Source: Pseudomonas rhizoryzae (GTDB taxonomy: Bacteria; Pseudomonadota; Gammaproteobacteria; Pseudomonadales; Pseudomonadaceae). Taken from it: a stretch of DNA of 47,018 nucleotides. The position numbers were made by a program, and so were the translations under genes. The first letter of the stretch is position 1; the number at the start of each line of letters is the position of its first letter. Below are positions 8,833-16,327 of the stretch, piece after piece. The stretch spans positions 1 to 47,018 of the forward strand of contig NZ_SULM01000021.1 in assembly GCF_005250615.1 (NCBI RefSeq), written 5' to 3'. The notes beneath the pieces are model-generated. The model was not told where the DNA came from and ran no database searches. It saw only the letters and a list, made by a program, of their open reading frames with translations.

Positions 8833-11298
8833 TTACCAGCTGTATTTGACCGAGCCGAGCAAGGTGCGGGTCTCGCCGGGATAACAGCTAGTCGTACCAT
8901 CGCAGGTGCCCACATAGTGTTTATTCCCCAGGTTTTGCCCGTTGAGCGAGACGGTAACGTTGCGGTTGATGGGATAGCTCACGCCCGCATCGAACAGGGT
9001 ATGGGGGTCGATCTTGTAGACATTGGCGTTGTCGCCATAGAAAGACCCGACGTACCGCAGGCCGCCACCTAGGCTCAAACCGCGTAGAGCGCCGTCGCGG
9101 AAGGTGTAGTTGAGCCATCCGGACGCCATGTGTTTGGGGACGTTGGCAAACTCGTTGCCCTCGTCGCCGTTATTGCTTTTGGTGATGTCGGTGTCCGTGT
9201 AGGTGTAGGAGGCTAGCAGATCCCAGTTGGCGTTCAGACGCGCCTTCGCCTCGGCCTCGATACCCTTGGAACGCACTTCACCAGTGGCCTCGCTGAAGCC
9301 GGTTGGAACACCGTTCACCAAAAGGTTGGTCAGGACGTTGGTCTTGGTGATATCGAAGGCGGCCAGGGTCAGCAGCAGGCCATCGTTGGGCTGGTACTTG
9401 AGGCCCGCTTCCCACTGATGCGCCTTGCTCGGATCGAAGGTGGCGCCACGGATATCGGTCCCGCTGTTGGGGACGAAGGATTCGGCATAGCTGACATAGG
9501 GCGCCAGGCCGAAATCGGTGAGGTAGGTCAGGCCGACCCGACCGGTGAAGTCCTGATCCTTCGCCAGGGCATCGCGACTGGTCAGATGGTTGGCTGTACT
9601 GGTGCGTACCTCGTCGTAGCGACCGCCGACGGTCATGATCCAGTGATCATCCAGATGGATCTGATCCTGGAGGTAGTAGCCGATCTGGTCTTGGGTTTGG
9701 TTTTGATCGACCGCCAAGGCATTTGGCCGGCCAATGTTGAGGCCATAGACGGGATTGGCCGGATTGAGCAGCAGTGGCAGCAGGGTGCCGAGGTAGGGCG
9801 TGGTCAGCGGCGTCTGATAGCGCTTAACGTCGGATTCAGTGCGGGCATAGTCGATCCCCGTCAGCAAGGTGTGCTGGAGGCTTGCGGTAGCGAAGTCGAA
9901 CTGCAGCTGGTTGTCTACGGTGAGCGCATTGAGGTGCTCGTCGAAGCGACGGGGTTGGCGGACGACGTAGTTGGCCAGGGGGCCATTGACCAAGGCTGAG
10001 GTCTGGGCTGCTGGCAATCTAAGCAGCGGTGCCACGCCGGCCACGGTACCCTGGGGGAGCAGATTGTTGAGGACGAAGTCCACCTGGCCATAGCGCAGGT
10101 TTTGGCGGAATTCGACGTTGTCGTTGAAGCGATGGCGGAAGCGGTAACCCAGGGTGAACTGGCGCTGGTACGAATGGTTGAACGAATGATCGCCAAGCAG
10201 CACGTCTTCGTCGACGTGCTGGTAATAGGGCGTGTAGGCGGACACGGTGCCGCCATTGTCGTCCTTCAGGAAGTCCGCGAGTACGGTCAGACTGGTATCG
10301 TCATCTGGCGCCCAGGTAAAGGAGGGCGCGATGTAGAAGCGATCGTCGGGTACCTCGTGACCATCGGAGTACTCGAATTGGGTATCGCTTTTCCGCACGA
10401 GGCCCACCACGCGATAGAGCAGGGTGCCGTCGTCAGTCAGCCGATCACCGATATCGAAGCGTGCCTGGGTGCGATCATGGCTACCGTAGCCCAGCTCCAC
10501 CTCATGGACGCCCGCGGCCGTCGGCAGCTTGCTTACCCGGTTGATGATGCCGCCAGCATCGCCCAGACCGAACAGGCTGGAGGACGGGCCGCGCACCACC
10601 TCTATGCTATCCAATCCGTAGGGCTCACTGCGGAAAAAGCTGTAGCTGTTGTTCAGCTGACGCAGGCCGTCGCGATAGTCGCTCGTGCTCTGGGCGTTGA
10701 AGCCGCGGATGTAGAGCCAATCGTAACCCTTGGGATCGACACCATAGGTCTCAGTCTTTACACCGGGTACGTAGCGCAGCGCCTGGGTCACGCTTTGGAC
10801 GTTCTGGACATCCATCTGCTGCCGGGTGATCACGGAGATGGACTGAGGCGTTTCCAGCAGCGGTGCGCCGGTCTTGCTGCCGGCCTGACTGCTATTGGCG
10901 ACAAAGCCCTCGGGCTCGTCCTGGGTCGTGGTGGCGATGGTGGTGGCGGGCAGGGCAGTGGTGTCGCCTGCCGCGCTGGCGCTTGCGCGGGCAAGCAGCG
11001 TGACGCGATCACCTTCGAGTTCGTAGCGGATCCCCGTGCCGCCCAGCAGGCGGTCCAGGGCCTGGCGAGGCGTCAGATCGCCCCGGACCGCCGGTGCGCG
11101 CAGACCACGGATCTGGGCGGCATCGAAGAGCACCTGCACGTTCGCCTGGCGTCCTAGGTCGGTCAGCGCTTGCGCAAGGGGCTGAGGCCGAATATCGAGC
11201 TGGACCGCCCAAGCATTGCCACTCAGGGCACCTAGGGTGGCCAGGGCGATGGTCATGGCGAGCCGATGGGGACGGGGGAGGTGAGGTGTAAAGCCCAT
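8833..11298 (-). CDS. TonB-dependent ferri-siderophore receptor with STN signalling domain (FpvA-like)
   Basis: An 821-residue outer-membrane receptor starting at MGFTPHLPRPHR; the ATG at 11298 follows AAGGAG by 10 bases, and in-frame codons further upstream look untranslated. Residues 1-31 form a signal peptide ending NAWA. Next comes an STN domain (about 35-100; LAQALTDLGRQANVQVLFD, then LDRLLGGTGIRY), the periplasmic part that contacts a FecR-type regulator. The plug follows (TPQSISVITRQQMD, VRGPSSSLFGLGDAGGIINRV) and then a 22-strand-type barrel ending in aromatic KYSW. The STN domain, the fecR and sigma genes close by and the FhuBD importer next door suggest that it imports the locus's own hydroxamate and signals its presence. 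A 14-bp palindrome lies upstream. Confidence 0.95.
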   Translation of the reverse strand: MGFTPHLPRPHRLAMTIALATLGALSGNAWAVQLDIRPQPLAQALTDLGRQANVQVLFDAAQIRGLRAPAVRGDLTPRQALDRLLGGTGIRYELEGDRVTLLARASASAAGDTTALPATTIATTTQDEPEGFVANSSQAGSKTGAPLLETPQSISVITRQQMDVQNVQSVTQALRYVPGVKTETYGVDPKGYDWLYIRGFNAQSTSDYRDGLRQLNNSYSFFRSEPYGLDSIEVVRGPSSSLFGLGDAGGIINRVSKLPTAAGVHEVELGYGSHDRTQARFDIGDRLTDDGTLLYRVVGLVRKSDTQFEYSDGHEVPDDRFYIAPSFTWAPDDDTSLTVLADFLKDDNGGTVSAYTPYYQHVDEDVLLGDHSFNHSYQRQFTLGYRFRHRFNDNVEFRQNLRYGQVDFVLNNLLPQGTVAGVAPLLRLPAAQTSALVNGPLANYVVRQPRRFDEHLNALTVDNQLQFDFATASLQHTLLTGIDYARTESDVKRYQTPLTTPYLGTLLPLLLNPANPVYGLNIGRPNALAVDQNQTQDQIGYYLQDQIHLDDHWIMTVGGRYDEVRTSTANHLTSRDALAKDQDFTGRVGLTYLTDFGLAPYVSYAESFVPNSGTDIRGATFDPSKAHQWEAGLKYQPNDGLLLTLAAFDITKTNVLTNLLVNGVPTGFSEATGEVRSKGIEAEAKARLNANWDLLASYTYTDTDITKSNNGDEGNEFANVPKHMASGWLNYTFRDGALRGLSLGGGLRYVGSFYGDNANVYKIDPHTLFDAGVSYPINRNVTVSLNGQNLGNKHYVGTCDGTTSCYPGETRTLLGSVKYSW

Positions 11299-11344
11299 GT
11301 GGCGAGTGCTCCTTGCAAAACGGCAATCGTTAATGTGAATTATT

Positions 11345-11358
11345 CGTCTTATAAGACG
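11345..11358. promoter_or_regulatory. 14-bp perfect palindrome upstream of the STN receptor gene
   Basis: CGTCTTATAAGACG is a perfect palindrome 47-60 bp upstream of the receptor start codon, in an AT-rich gap of 117 bp between the exporter stop and the receptor start. Position and symmetry suit an operator for a dimeric repressor or activator. It is not a Fur box. No regulator can be assigned from sequence. Confidence 0.4.
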
Positions 11359-11415
11359 CATCACGCCGGAAAAACCGGAAGAAAATTTTTAGGAAACCTG
11401 CGCGGTAGAGCGTAC

Positions 11416-13092
11416 TCAGTCGGACAGGCTGGGCTCGACAGGCGCCTTGACCGTCTGGGAGACGATGCGGCCCTGCTCCAGATGCAGGACCCGATCAGCC
11501 GCATCGAAGTAGCGGTCATCGTGGGAAATGACCACGATGGTTTTGCCGAGGCGCTGGAATTCGGGGAGCAGCTCTCGGTAAAAAATGCGCCGGAAGGCGG
11601 GGTCTTGGTCGGCCGCCCATTCGTCGAACACCAGGACCGGACGCCCTTCGAGCCAGGCCTGTAGTAGGGCTAGGCGCTTGCGCTGGCCGGTGGAAAGATC
11701 GGTGGTGGAAAAGCGTTGCTCGCGGATATCCACCTTGTGCCCGATCTCCAGGCGCGCCAAGTAGCTCAAGGCTTGCTCGGGAAGGGTCGCGGAATCCTGG
11801 AGCACGTCATCGAACAGGTAATAATCGGTGAATACCGTGGTAAACAGCTGGCGGTAGGCATCGCGATTCGCTGCGGTAACCGCTATCCCATCGTGCAGCA
11901 ACTCGCCCTCGCGGGCCTCGTACAGGCCCAGCAGCACCTTGATCAAGGTGGTCTTACCGCAGCCGTTCTCGCCGGCGATGAAGAGGATCTCGCCTTGGCG
12001 AAGATGCAGGTCGATAGGGCCCAGCGCAAAGCCCGAACTCTGGTCGGCGGTGGGATAGCGGTAGGCCAGGCCGCGTAGTTCGATGCCTTGGCGTAGGTCT
12101 GCGGGCGGCGCGTCGACGGCGTGGAGCGGGAGCGACGGTTCCGGCGTGGAGAAGTCTGCGGACAACTCCGCGATGCGACCGAAGGCTACCTGGGCTCGAC
12201 TGACGATAGGCAGATTACCGATCAGACTTTCCAGCGGTCCTTTCATGTACAGCAGCACCAGGATGAAGCCGCTCAAGGTGCCTTTGTCGGTGCTCGGCCA
12301 GAGCGACTCGTAGGTCAGGGCGACACCGATGACGATGAAAAAGAGCGTCGAGCCAAAGCCTTTGGCAATGACAAACAGGTTGATGGCGCTGAGCTGGATG
12401 GAGCAAATCCTGTCTGCGGTCCCCTTGAGTCGACCATCGTAGTGGCGCTCCCGCCGCTGACGGTTGATGCGTAGTTCCTTGGCGCCCTCCATCAGTGCCT
12501 GGTAGTGCTTCTGCAACTCGTCTTCCTGCTCGCGTGCGGCGAAGAAGCCGCGGATGCCGCGGCTCCGCGCGAAGTATTGGATGGCGCTGCCGATGATGAT
12601 GGCCACGGCAGTGACCAGGAACATGCTCCACGACAGGAAGGCCATGTACAGCAGGCAGCTGAGCGAGATGGTGAAGGACACCGCCAAAGGCGCGAAGGCG
12701 AAGGCGAAGTCGCTGATGGTATCCACGTCGTGCGTAAGTACCGGGATCAACCGATGGCTCCGATAGCGTTCCAGCTGGTCCATCGGCGCGCTGATGATCT
12801 TGCGGCCCAGCTCCTTGCGGAGCCTGGCGATGACATGCTGGCCCACGTAGTTGGTGCCGATGTCAGAAAGGATGGAGCCGACCAGCGCGAGCAGGCAGAA
12901 ACCGCCAAAGGCGAGCAGCAGGGTGCTTGGCACCATGCCCTCGGCATGCAGGCTGCGATTGATGGTGGCCAGCAGCGCGGTAATGCTCAAGCCACCGAGG
13001 ATGCCCAGCAGGACGGACAGGAGGAGGATCGGCCAGAACGGCCGCAGCAGCCCCAGGAGTTCGACGAGGGCCGTGGAGGGTTTTGCGCGCAT
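11416..13092 (-). CDS. PvdE/SyrD-type ABC exporter (fused membrane and ATPase domains)
   Basis: A 558-residue half-transporter: about six membrane segments in residues 1-310 and an ATPase domain from about 330. Walker A is GENGCGKTT, the signature is LSTGQRKRLAL and Walker B runs into VLVFDEWAADQDP; the last two are hallmarks of the cyclic-peptide exporter group containing PvdE and SyrD. The ATG at 13092 follows AGGA by 7 bases and is preferred to an in-frame TTG at 13134. In pyoverdine producers PvdE moves the acylated precursor into the periplasm for maturation, so this protein probably exports the peptide made by the NRPS at 1-4941. A PvdS-like box lies upstream at 13153-13178. Confidence 0.93.
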   Translation of the reverse strand: MRAKPSTALVELLGLLRPFWPILLLSVLLGILGGLSITALLATINRSLHAEGMVPSTLLLAFGGFCLLALVGSILSDIGTNYVGQHVIARLRKELGRKIISAPMDQLERYRSHRLIPVLTHDVDTISDFAFAFAPLAVSFTISLSCLLYMAFLSWSMFLVTAVAIIIGSAIQYFARSRGIRGFFAAREQEDELQKHYQALMEGAKELRINRQRRERHYDGRLKGTADRICSIQLSAINLFVIAKGFGSTLFFIVIGVALTYESLWPSTDKGTLSGFILVLLYMKGPLESLIGNLPIVSRAQVAFGRIAELSADFSTPEPSLPLHAVDAPPADLRQGIELRGLAYRYPTADQSSGFALGPIDLHLRQGEILFIAGENGCGKTTLIKVLLGLYEAREGELLHDGIAVTAANRDAYRQLFTTVFTDYYLFDDVLQDSATLPEQALSYLARLEIGHKVDIREQRFSTTDLSTGQRKRLALLQAWLEGRPVLVFDEWAADQDPAFRRIFYRELLPEFQRLGKTIVVISHDDRYFDAADRVLHLEQGRIVSQTVKAPVEPSLSD

Positions 13093-13152
13093 GAAGAATT
13101 CCTGTAGTGACGGACCAGGAGGAACCTGGTTCAACGGACGGCTCAGGAGGTG

Positions 13153-13178
13153 ACGAATGGCGCGCGCGAAAAATTAAC
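13153..13178 (-). promoter_or_regulatory. Candidate PvdS-type promoter for the ABC exporter
   Basis: On the minus strand, GTTAATT is followed by 16 bases and then CGT, one substitution away in the core from the TAAAT-N16-CGT layout that PvdS recognises in pyoverdine promoters. It ends 60 bp before the exporter ATG. The same layout with the exact core lies before the monooxygenase gene. Confidence 0.45.
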
Positions 13179-13216
13179 GGAGTCGCGAGGCGTGGTGGCA
13201 TGCGCTGGCTGAGCCA

Positions 13217-14206
13217 TCACAAGGTCTTGTAGCGGCTCGCGACGAGCACGCTACCATCCGCCTGGGTGGTCACCTCTACCGGCAGTATTTTCGGTAACTG
13301 GTACAGCAGGCGTTCCAGCGATCCTATGGCGTAGATACCCCCCGGACGCATGGCGGCGGCCTGGTCATCGGCCGCCCTCACGTCGCGCTGAAGGTAGCGA
13401 CCAATCAACGGGAGTACCTCACCCAGCGATTGCCCATCCAGCACAAACTGGCCCTGACGCCACGCCAGCAGCGCCTGCACATCGGCTTGGCGGATCTCGG
13501 GACGCTGCTGAGCTAGGTAGCGAGCCTGCATGCCAGCGGTCAACTCAAAAACCTGAGCCTGACCTTCTGGAGTGACCCGTACCCGGCCGTCAGCGACGGT
13601 AACAATGAGATCATGACGGGTATTCCAGACGTTGAAGCGTGTCCCGGTAACTCTAATTTCACCCTGTGGCGTGTTGACCGTGAAGGGATGAAGTCGATCA
13701 TGGTGAACGTCGAAGAAGGCCTCGCCACCAGGCAGGTAAACATCACGGCGATCAATGAACTCGCCGTAAAAGAGCGCGGTATGGGTGTTGAGGCTGACCT
13801 GAGAACCGTCCGGGAGGTTGATCCTTTGCAATTCGGCCTTGGCGCTATAATACCGCACCGCGCTGGGTAGCAGGCCACCATACCAGCCGGCCAGCCAGAG
13901 TCCGCAACAGGTGGCCACCGCGCAGCCCAGGCGCATCAGGCCGAGGCGCCGCTGGCGGGGCCTTTCCTTTACGGCAGTGGGTGGCAAGTCCCCCGCCAGG
14001 CCCCACAGTGCTTCGATCGCCTGGTACTCCGCCAGGTGGCGTGGATCTTCGGCGCACCAGCTGCTGAAGGCTTCGCGCTCGGCGACGGAGCAGTCTTCCG
14101 CCTGCAGGCGCAGATGCCAGGTGGCAGCTTCTTCACTCAGGCGCTTCTGTTCTGCAGGCCAGGTCAAAGGCGGGAGTCCGTAGTCAGCAATGCAAGGGGG
14201 CGGCAA
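13217..14206 (-). CDS. fecR: FecR/FpvR-type sigma-factor regulator
   Basis: A 329-residue inner-membrane sensor. The N-terminal cytoplasmic domain (EEAATWHLRLQAEDCSVAER, then DPRHLAEYQAIEALW) is the part that binds the sigma factor. One membrane segment follows (about residues 90-112), then the periplasmic FecR domain (LPDGSQVSLNTHTAL, LPGGEAFFDV, VTGTRFNVW) and a C-terminal domain that resembles an STN fold and should meet the receptor's STN domain. No ATG is available; the first possible start after an in-frame stop is TTG at 14206, with another TTG at 14167, and neither has a clear ribosome-binding site. It is divergent from the sigma gene, whereas fecI and fecR are usually co-directional. 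Confidence 0.9.
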   Translation of the reverse strand: MPPPCIADYGLPPLTWPAEQKRLSEEAATWHLRLQAEDCSVAEREAFSSWCAEDPRHLAEYQAIEALWGLAGDLPPTAVKERPRQRRLGLMRLGCAVATCCGLWLAGWYGGLLPSAVRYYSAKAELQRINLPDGSQVSLNTHTALFYGEFIDRRDVYLPGGEAFFDVHHDRLHPFTVNTPQGEIRVTGTRFNVWNTRHDLIVTVADGRVRVTPEGQAQVFELTAGMQARYLAQQRPEIRQADVQALLAWRQGQFVLDGQSLGEVLPLIGRYLQRDVRAADDQAAAMRPGGIYAIGSLERLLYQLPKILPVEVTTQADGSVLVASRYKTL

Positions 14207-14277
14207 GCTACGTTGCCGACACCGTCAGAGTAAAGCATAGTGGCAATCTGCAACATTGGGCGACATCAAGTGGTATC

Positions 14278-14283
14278 GGAGGT
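14278..14283 (+). promoter_or_regulatory. Strong ribosome-binding site deciding a TTG start for the sigma gene
   Basis: GGAGGT lies 5 bases before TTG at 14289. An in-frame stop codon (TAG, 14283-14285) overlaps it, so translation cannot begin further upstream and the TTG is the only early start that keeps the whole sigma-70 region 2. Confidence 0.75.
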
Positions 14284-14288
14284 AGGGA

Positions 14289-14762
14289 TTGATAGGCTAT
14301 TACCAGGAACTGCTCAAGTTTCTGACGCGCACGACCGGCGATCGCCATACAGCGGCCGACCTCGTTCAGGCGGCCTATCTTCGTCTTCTCGACCGTTCGT
14401 CCACTGCCGAGATTCAGGAGCCACGAGCGCTGCTGTATCGAACCGCCATTAACCTTTCCATTGATTTGCATCGTCGTGAGCGGGTACGTCAGGACGAGGT
14501 GGCCGACTTCGATGCTGAAGGCATGCCGACCGAGGACTGCCCCCAGGAAGGCTTGGCGCGCGACCAGCAACTCGTCCTGCTGCAGCGGGCCCTCGATGAG
14601 CTTTCGCCGGCCTGTCGTGAGGCCTTTCTCTTACGCAAGCTCGAAGGCCTTAGCCATGGCCAGATCGCTGAGCAGTTAGGGCTTTCCAAGGCGTCCGTGG
14701 AAAAACACATCGTCAACGCCATGCGCCACTGTCGGCTGCGATTATTGGATTGGAACGCCTGA
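14289..14762 (+). CDS. ECF sigma factor, FecI/PvdS group
   Basis: A 157-residue extracytoplasmic-function sigma factor. Region 2 is YYQELLKFLTRTTGDRHTAA followed by DLVQAAYLRLL, and region 4 is LDELSPACREAFLLRKLEGL with the helix-turn-helix IAEQLGLSKASVEKHIV. The TTG start has a strong Shine-Dalgarno sequence. It diverges from fecR across 82 bp and precedes the ornithine monooxygenase by 163 bp. The chain receptor STN domain, FecR, sigma factor is complete in this locus, so cell-surface signalling by the ferric siderophore is the expected control. Candidate target promoters are TAAAT-N16-CGT at 14835 and its near match at 13153. No convincing Fur box was seen upstream. Confidence 0.93.
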   Translation: MIGYYQELLKFLTRTTGDRHTAADLVQAAYLRLLDRSSTAEIQEPRALLYRTAINLSIDLHRRERVRQDEVADFDAEGMPTEDCPQEGLARDQQLVLLQRALDELSPACREAFLLRKLEGLSHGQIAEQLGLSKASVEKHIVNAMRHCRLRLLDWNA

Positions 14763-14834
14763 TTCTCAACAGGCTCCCACCTGGCCGAAAGAGCGGCATT
14801 GGCTTAGGCGGAAGCCCTCAGTTGTTCAACTCAG

Positions 14835-14860
14835 GCTAAATCCTGGCTCCGTCCTGTCGT
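14835..14860 (+). promoter_or_regulatory. PvdS-type (iron-starvation) promoter box for the monooxygenase operon
   Basis: GCTAAAT, 16 bases, CGT: this is the layout of the PvdS-recognised iron-starvation box, with exact core elements and spacing. It lies 65 bp upstream of the ornithine monooxygenase ATG and just after the sigma gene, so the sigma factor probably drives pvdA, the lipase-like gene and the acyltransferase from here. Confidence 0.65.
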
Positions 14861-14925
14861 CCCTCCTAGTGCACCCCGAACGCCTCCGGCGCCTCGGGTC
14901 TTCCGATTTCCAGAGGACGGCACTC

Positions 14926-16266
14926 ATGGCACAGCACGACAGTGCATCGAGCACACCTTACGATCTGCTTGGGGTCGGCTTCGGCCCTTCCAATCTGGCG
15001 CTAGCTATTGCGTTGCATGAACAAGGGGAGCGCACGGGTCGGCCACTGCGCTCGTTATTCATTGATCGCCAGGCTGACTATCGCTGGCATGGCAATACGC
15101 TGGTTACCCAGAGCGAGCTGCAGATTTCCTTCCTGAAGGATCTGGTGACGCTACGTAATCCCACCAGTCCCTTTAGCTTCGTCAACTACCTGCATAGCCA
15201 GGAGCGCCTGGTCGATTTCATCAATCTGGGTACGTTTTATCCCTGCCGCTTGGAGTTCAACGACTACCTACGCTGGGTGGCGGAACACTTTTCCGACTTG
15301 AGTCGCTATGGTGAAGAGGTGGTGCGAGTCGAGCCGGCTGCTGCGGAGGCAGATGGCACTGTCCGTCAGCTAGCCGTCGTTGCGCGCGATGCTGAAGGAC
15401 GGGAGCGACGCTACCAGACCCGCGCGTTGGCATTGAGTACCGGAGGTACACCACGCATTCCGCAGGTTTTCCGTGCGCTACGCCAGTATCCACAGGTATT
15501 TCACCATGCGCAGTACCTTGAGCGCGTGGCTGCGCTGCCCTGCGCCCAAGGTAAGGCGATGCGCATCGCGGTCGTTGGTGGTGGCCAGAGCGCCGCCGAG
15601 GCGTTCATCGATCTGAATGACAGCTATCCCCATGTCCAGGTCGACATGGTGCTCCGCGGCGCGGTGCTCAAGCCCGCCGACGACAGTCCCTTTGTCAATG
15701 AGATCTTTGCCCCGGCGTACACCGATCTCGTTTTCAATCAGCCACCCGAGGAGCGTGAAAGGCTGATCAACGAGTATCACAACACCAACTATTCGGTGGT
15801 TGACCTCGATCTCATCGAGCGCATCTACGGCATCTTCTATCGGCAGAAAGTTGCCAAGAGCCAGCGTCATGGTTTCCTGTGCCGTCGCAATATCGAGGCG
15901 GCTCATCGAGTCGAGGAGAAGGTGGAGTTGCGCTTGCGTGATGTGGCGACTGGTACGGTGGAGAATCATCGTTACGATGCGGTGATTCTGGCGACCGGCT
16001 ATGAGCGCACGTCCCATCGTCACTTGCTCGAACCCCTATCGCCCCTGTTGCAGGAGTTCGATGTGGATCGAGCGTACCGTCTGCAAACGGACGAACGCCT
16101 GCAGGTACCTATCTATCTGCAGGGCTTCTGTCAGCACAGTCATGGACTCAGCGACACCTTGCTCTCGGTGCTACCGGCCAGGGCCGGTGAGATCGCCGAG
16201 GCGCTGCATGCGACACTCGAAGCTGCCGCGCAGCACCCTCAGCGAGTCGAGTTGGCCCATGCCTGA
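14926..16266 (+). CDS. pvdA: L-ornithine N5-monooxygenase (PvdA-like)
   Basis: A 446-residue flavoprotein close in length to PvdA (about 443). It uses FAD and NADPH to hydroxylate the side-chain amine of ornithine, the first step toward hydroxamate formation. Visible motifs: the FAD site GVGFGPSNLALAIA (about residue 17), the substrate-region stretch ISFLKDLVTLRNPTSPFSFV, the NADPH site VVGGGQSAAEAF (about 212), the ATGYERTSH segment and the C-terminal SDTLLSVLPARAGEI. The ATG at 14926 follows AGAGGA; an in-frame GTG at 14869 lies too close to the promoter box to be preferred. It heads a likely operon with the lipase-like and acyltransferase genes. Lysine as substrate is less likely, given the hydroxyornithine code of the NRPS. 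Confidence 0.95.
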   Translation: MAQHDSASSTPYDLLGVGFGPSNLALAIALHEQGERTGRPLRSLFIDRQADYRWHGNTLVTQSELQISFLKDLVTLRNPTSPFSFVNYLHSQERLVDFINLGTFYPCRLEFNDYLRWVAEHFSDLSRYGEEVVRVEPAAAEADGTVRQLAVVARDAEGRERRYQTRALALSTGGTPRIPQVFRALRQYPQVFHHAQYLERVAALPCAQGKAMRIAVVGGGQSAAEAFIDLNDSYPHVQVDMVLRGAVLKPADDSPFVNEIFAPAYTDLVFNQPPEERERLINEYHNTNYSVVDLDLIERIYGIFYRQKVAKSQRHGFLCRRNIEAAHRVEEKVELRLRDVATGTVENHRYDAVILATGYERTSHRHLLEPLSPLLQEFDVDRAYRLQTDERLQVPIYLQGFCQHSHGLSDTLLSVLPARAGEIAEALHATLEAAAQHPQRVELAHA

Positions 16267-16327
16267 TCGCGGGTGGCAGCGCCCAGGCGTTGCCACCATC
16301 GTCCCCCTTGGATTGTTGGGAGAACGA

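Noticed and set aside
10102-11157. A 351-codon plus-strand frame across the STN receptor gene
   Set aside because: Antisense to the STN and plug motifs; no ribosome-binding site or recognisable domain.
11315-11340. TAATT-N15-CGT on the minus strand before the STN receptor
   Set aside because: Spacing is 15 and the CGT lies too close to the receptor's ribosome-binding site to leave room for a transcript leader.
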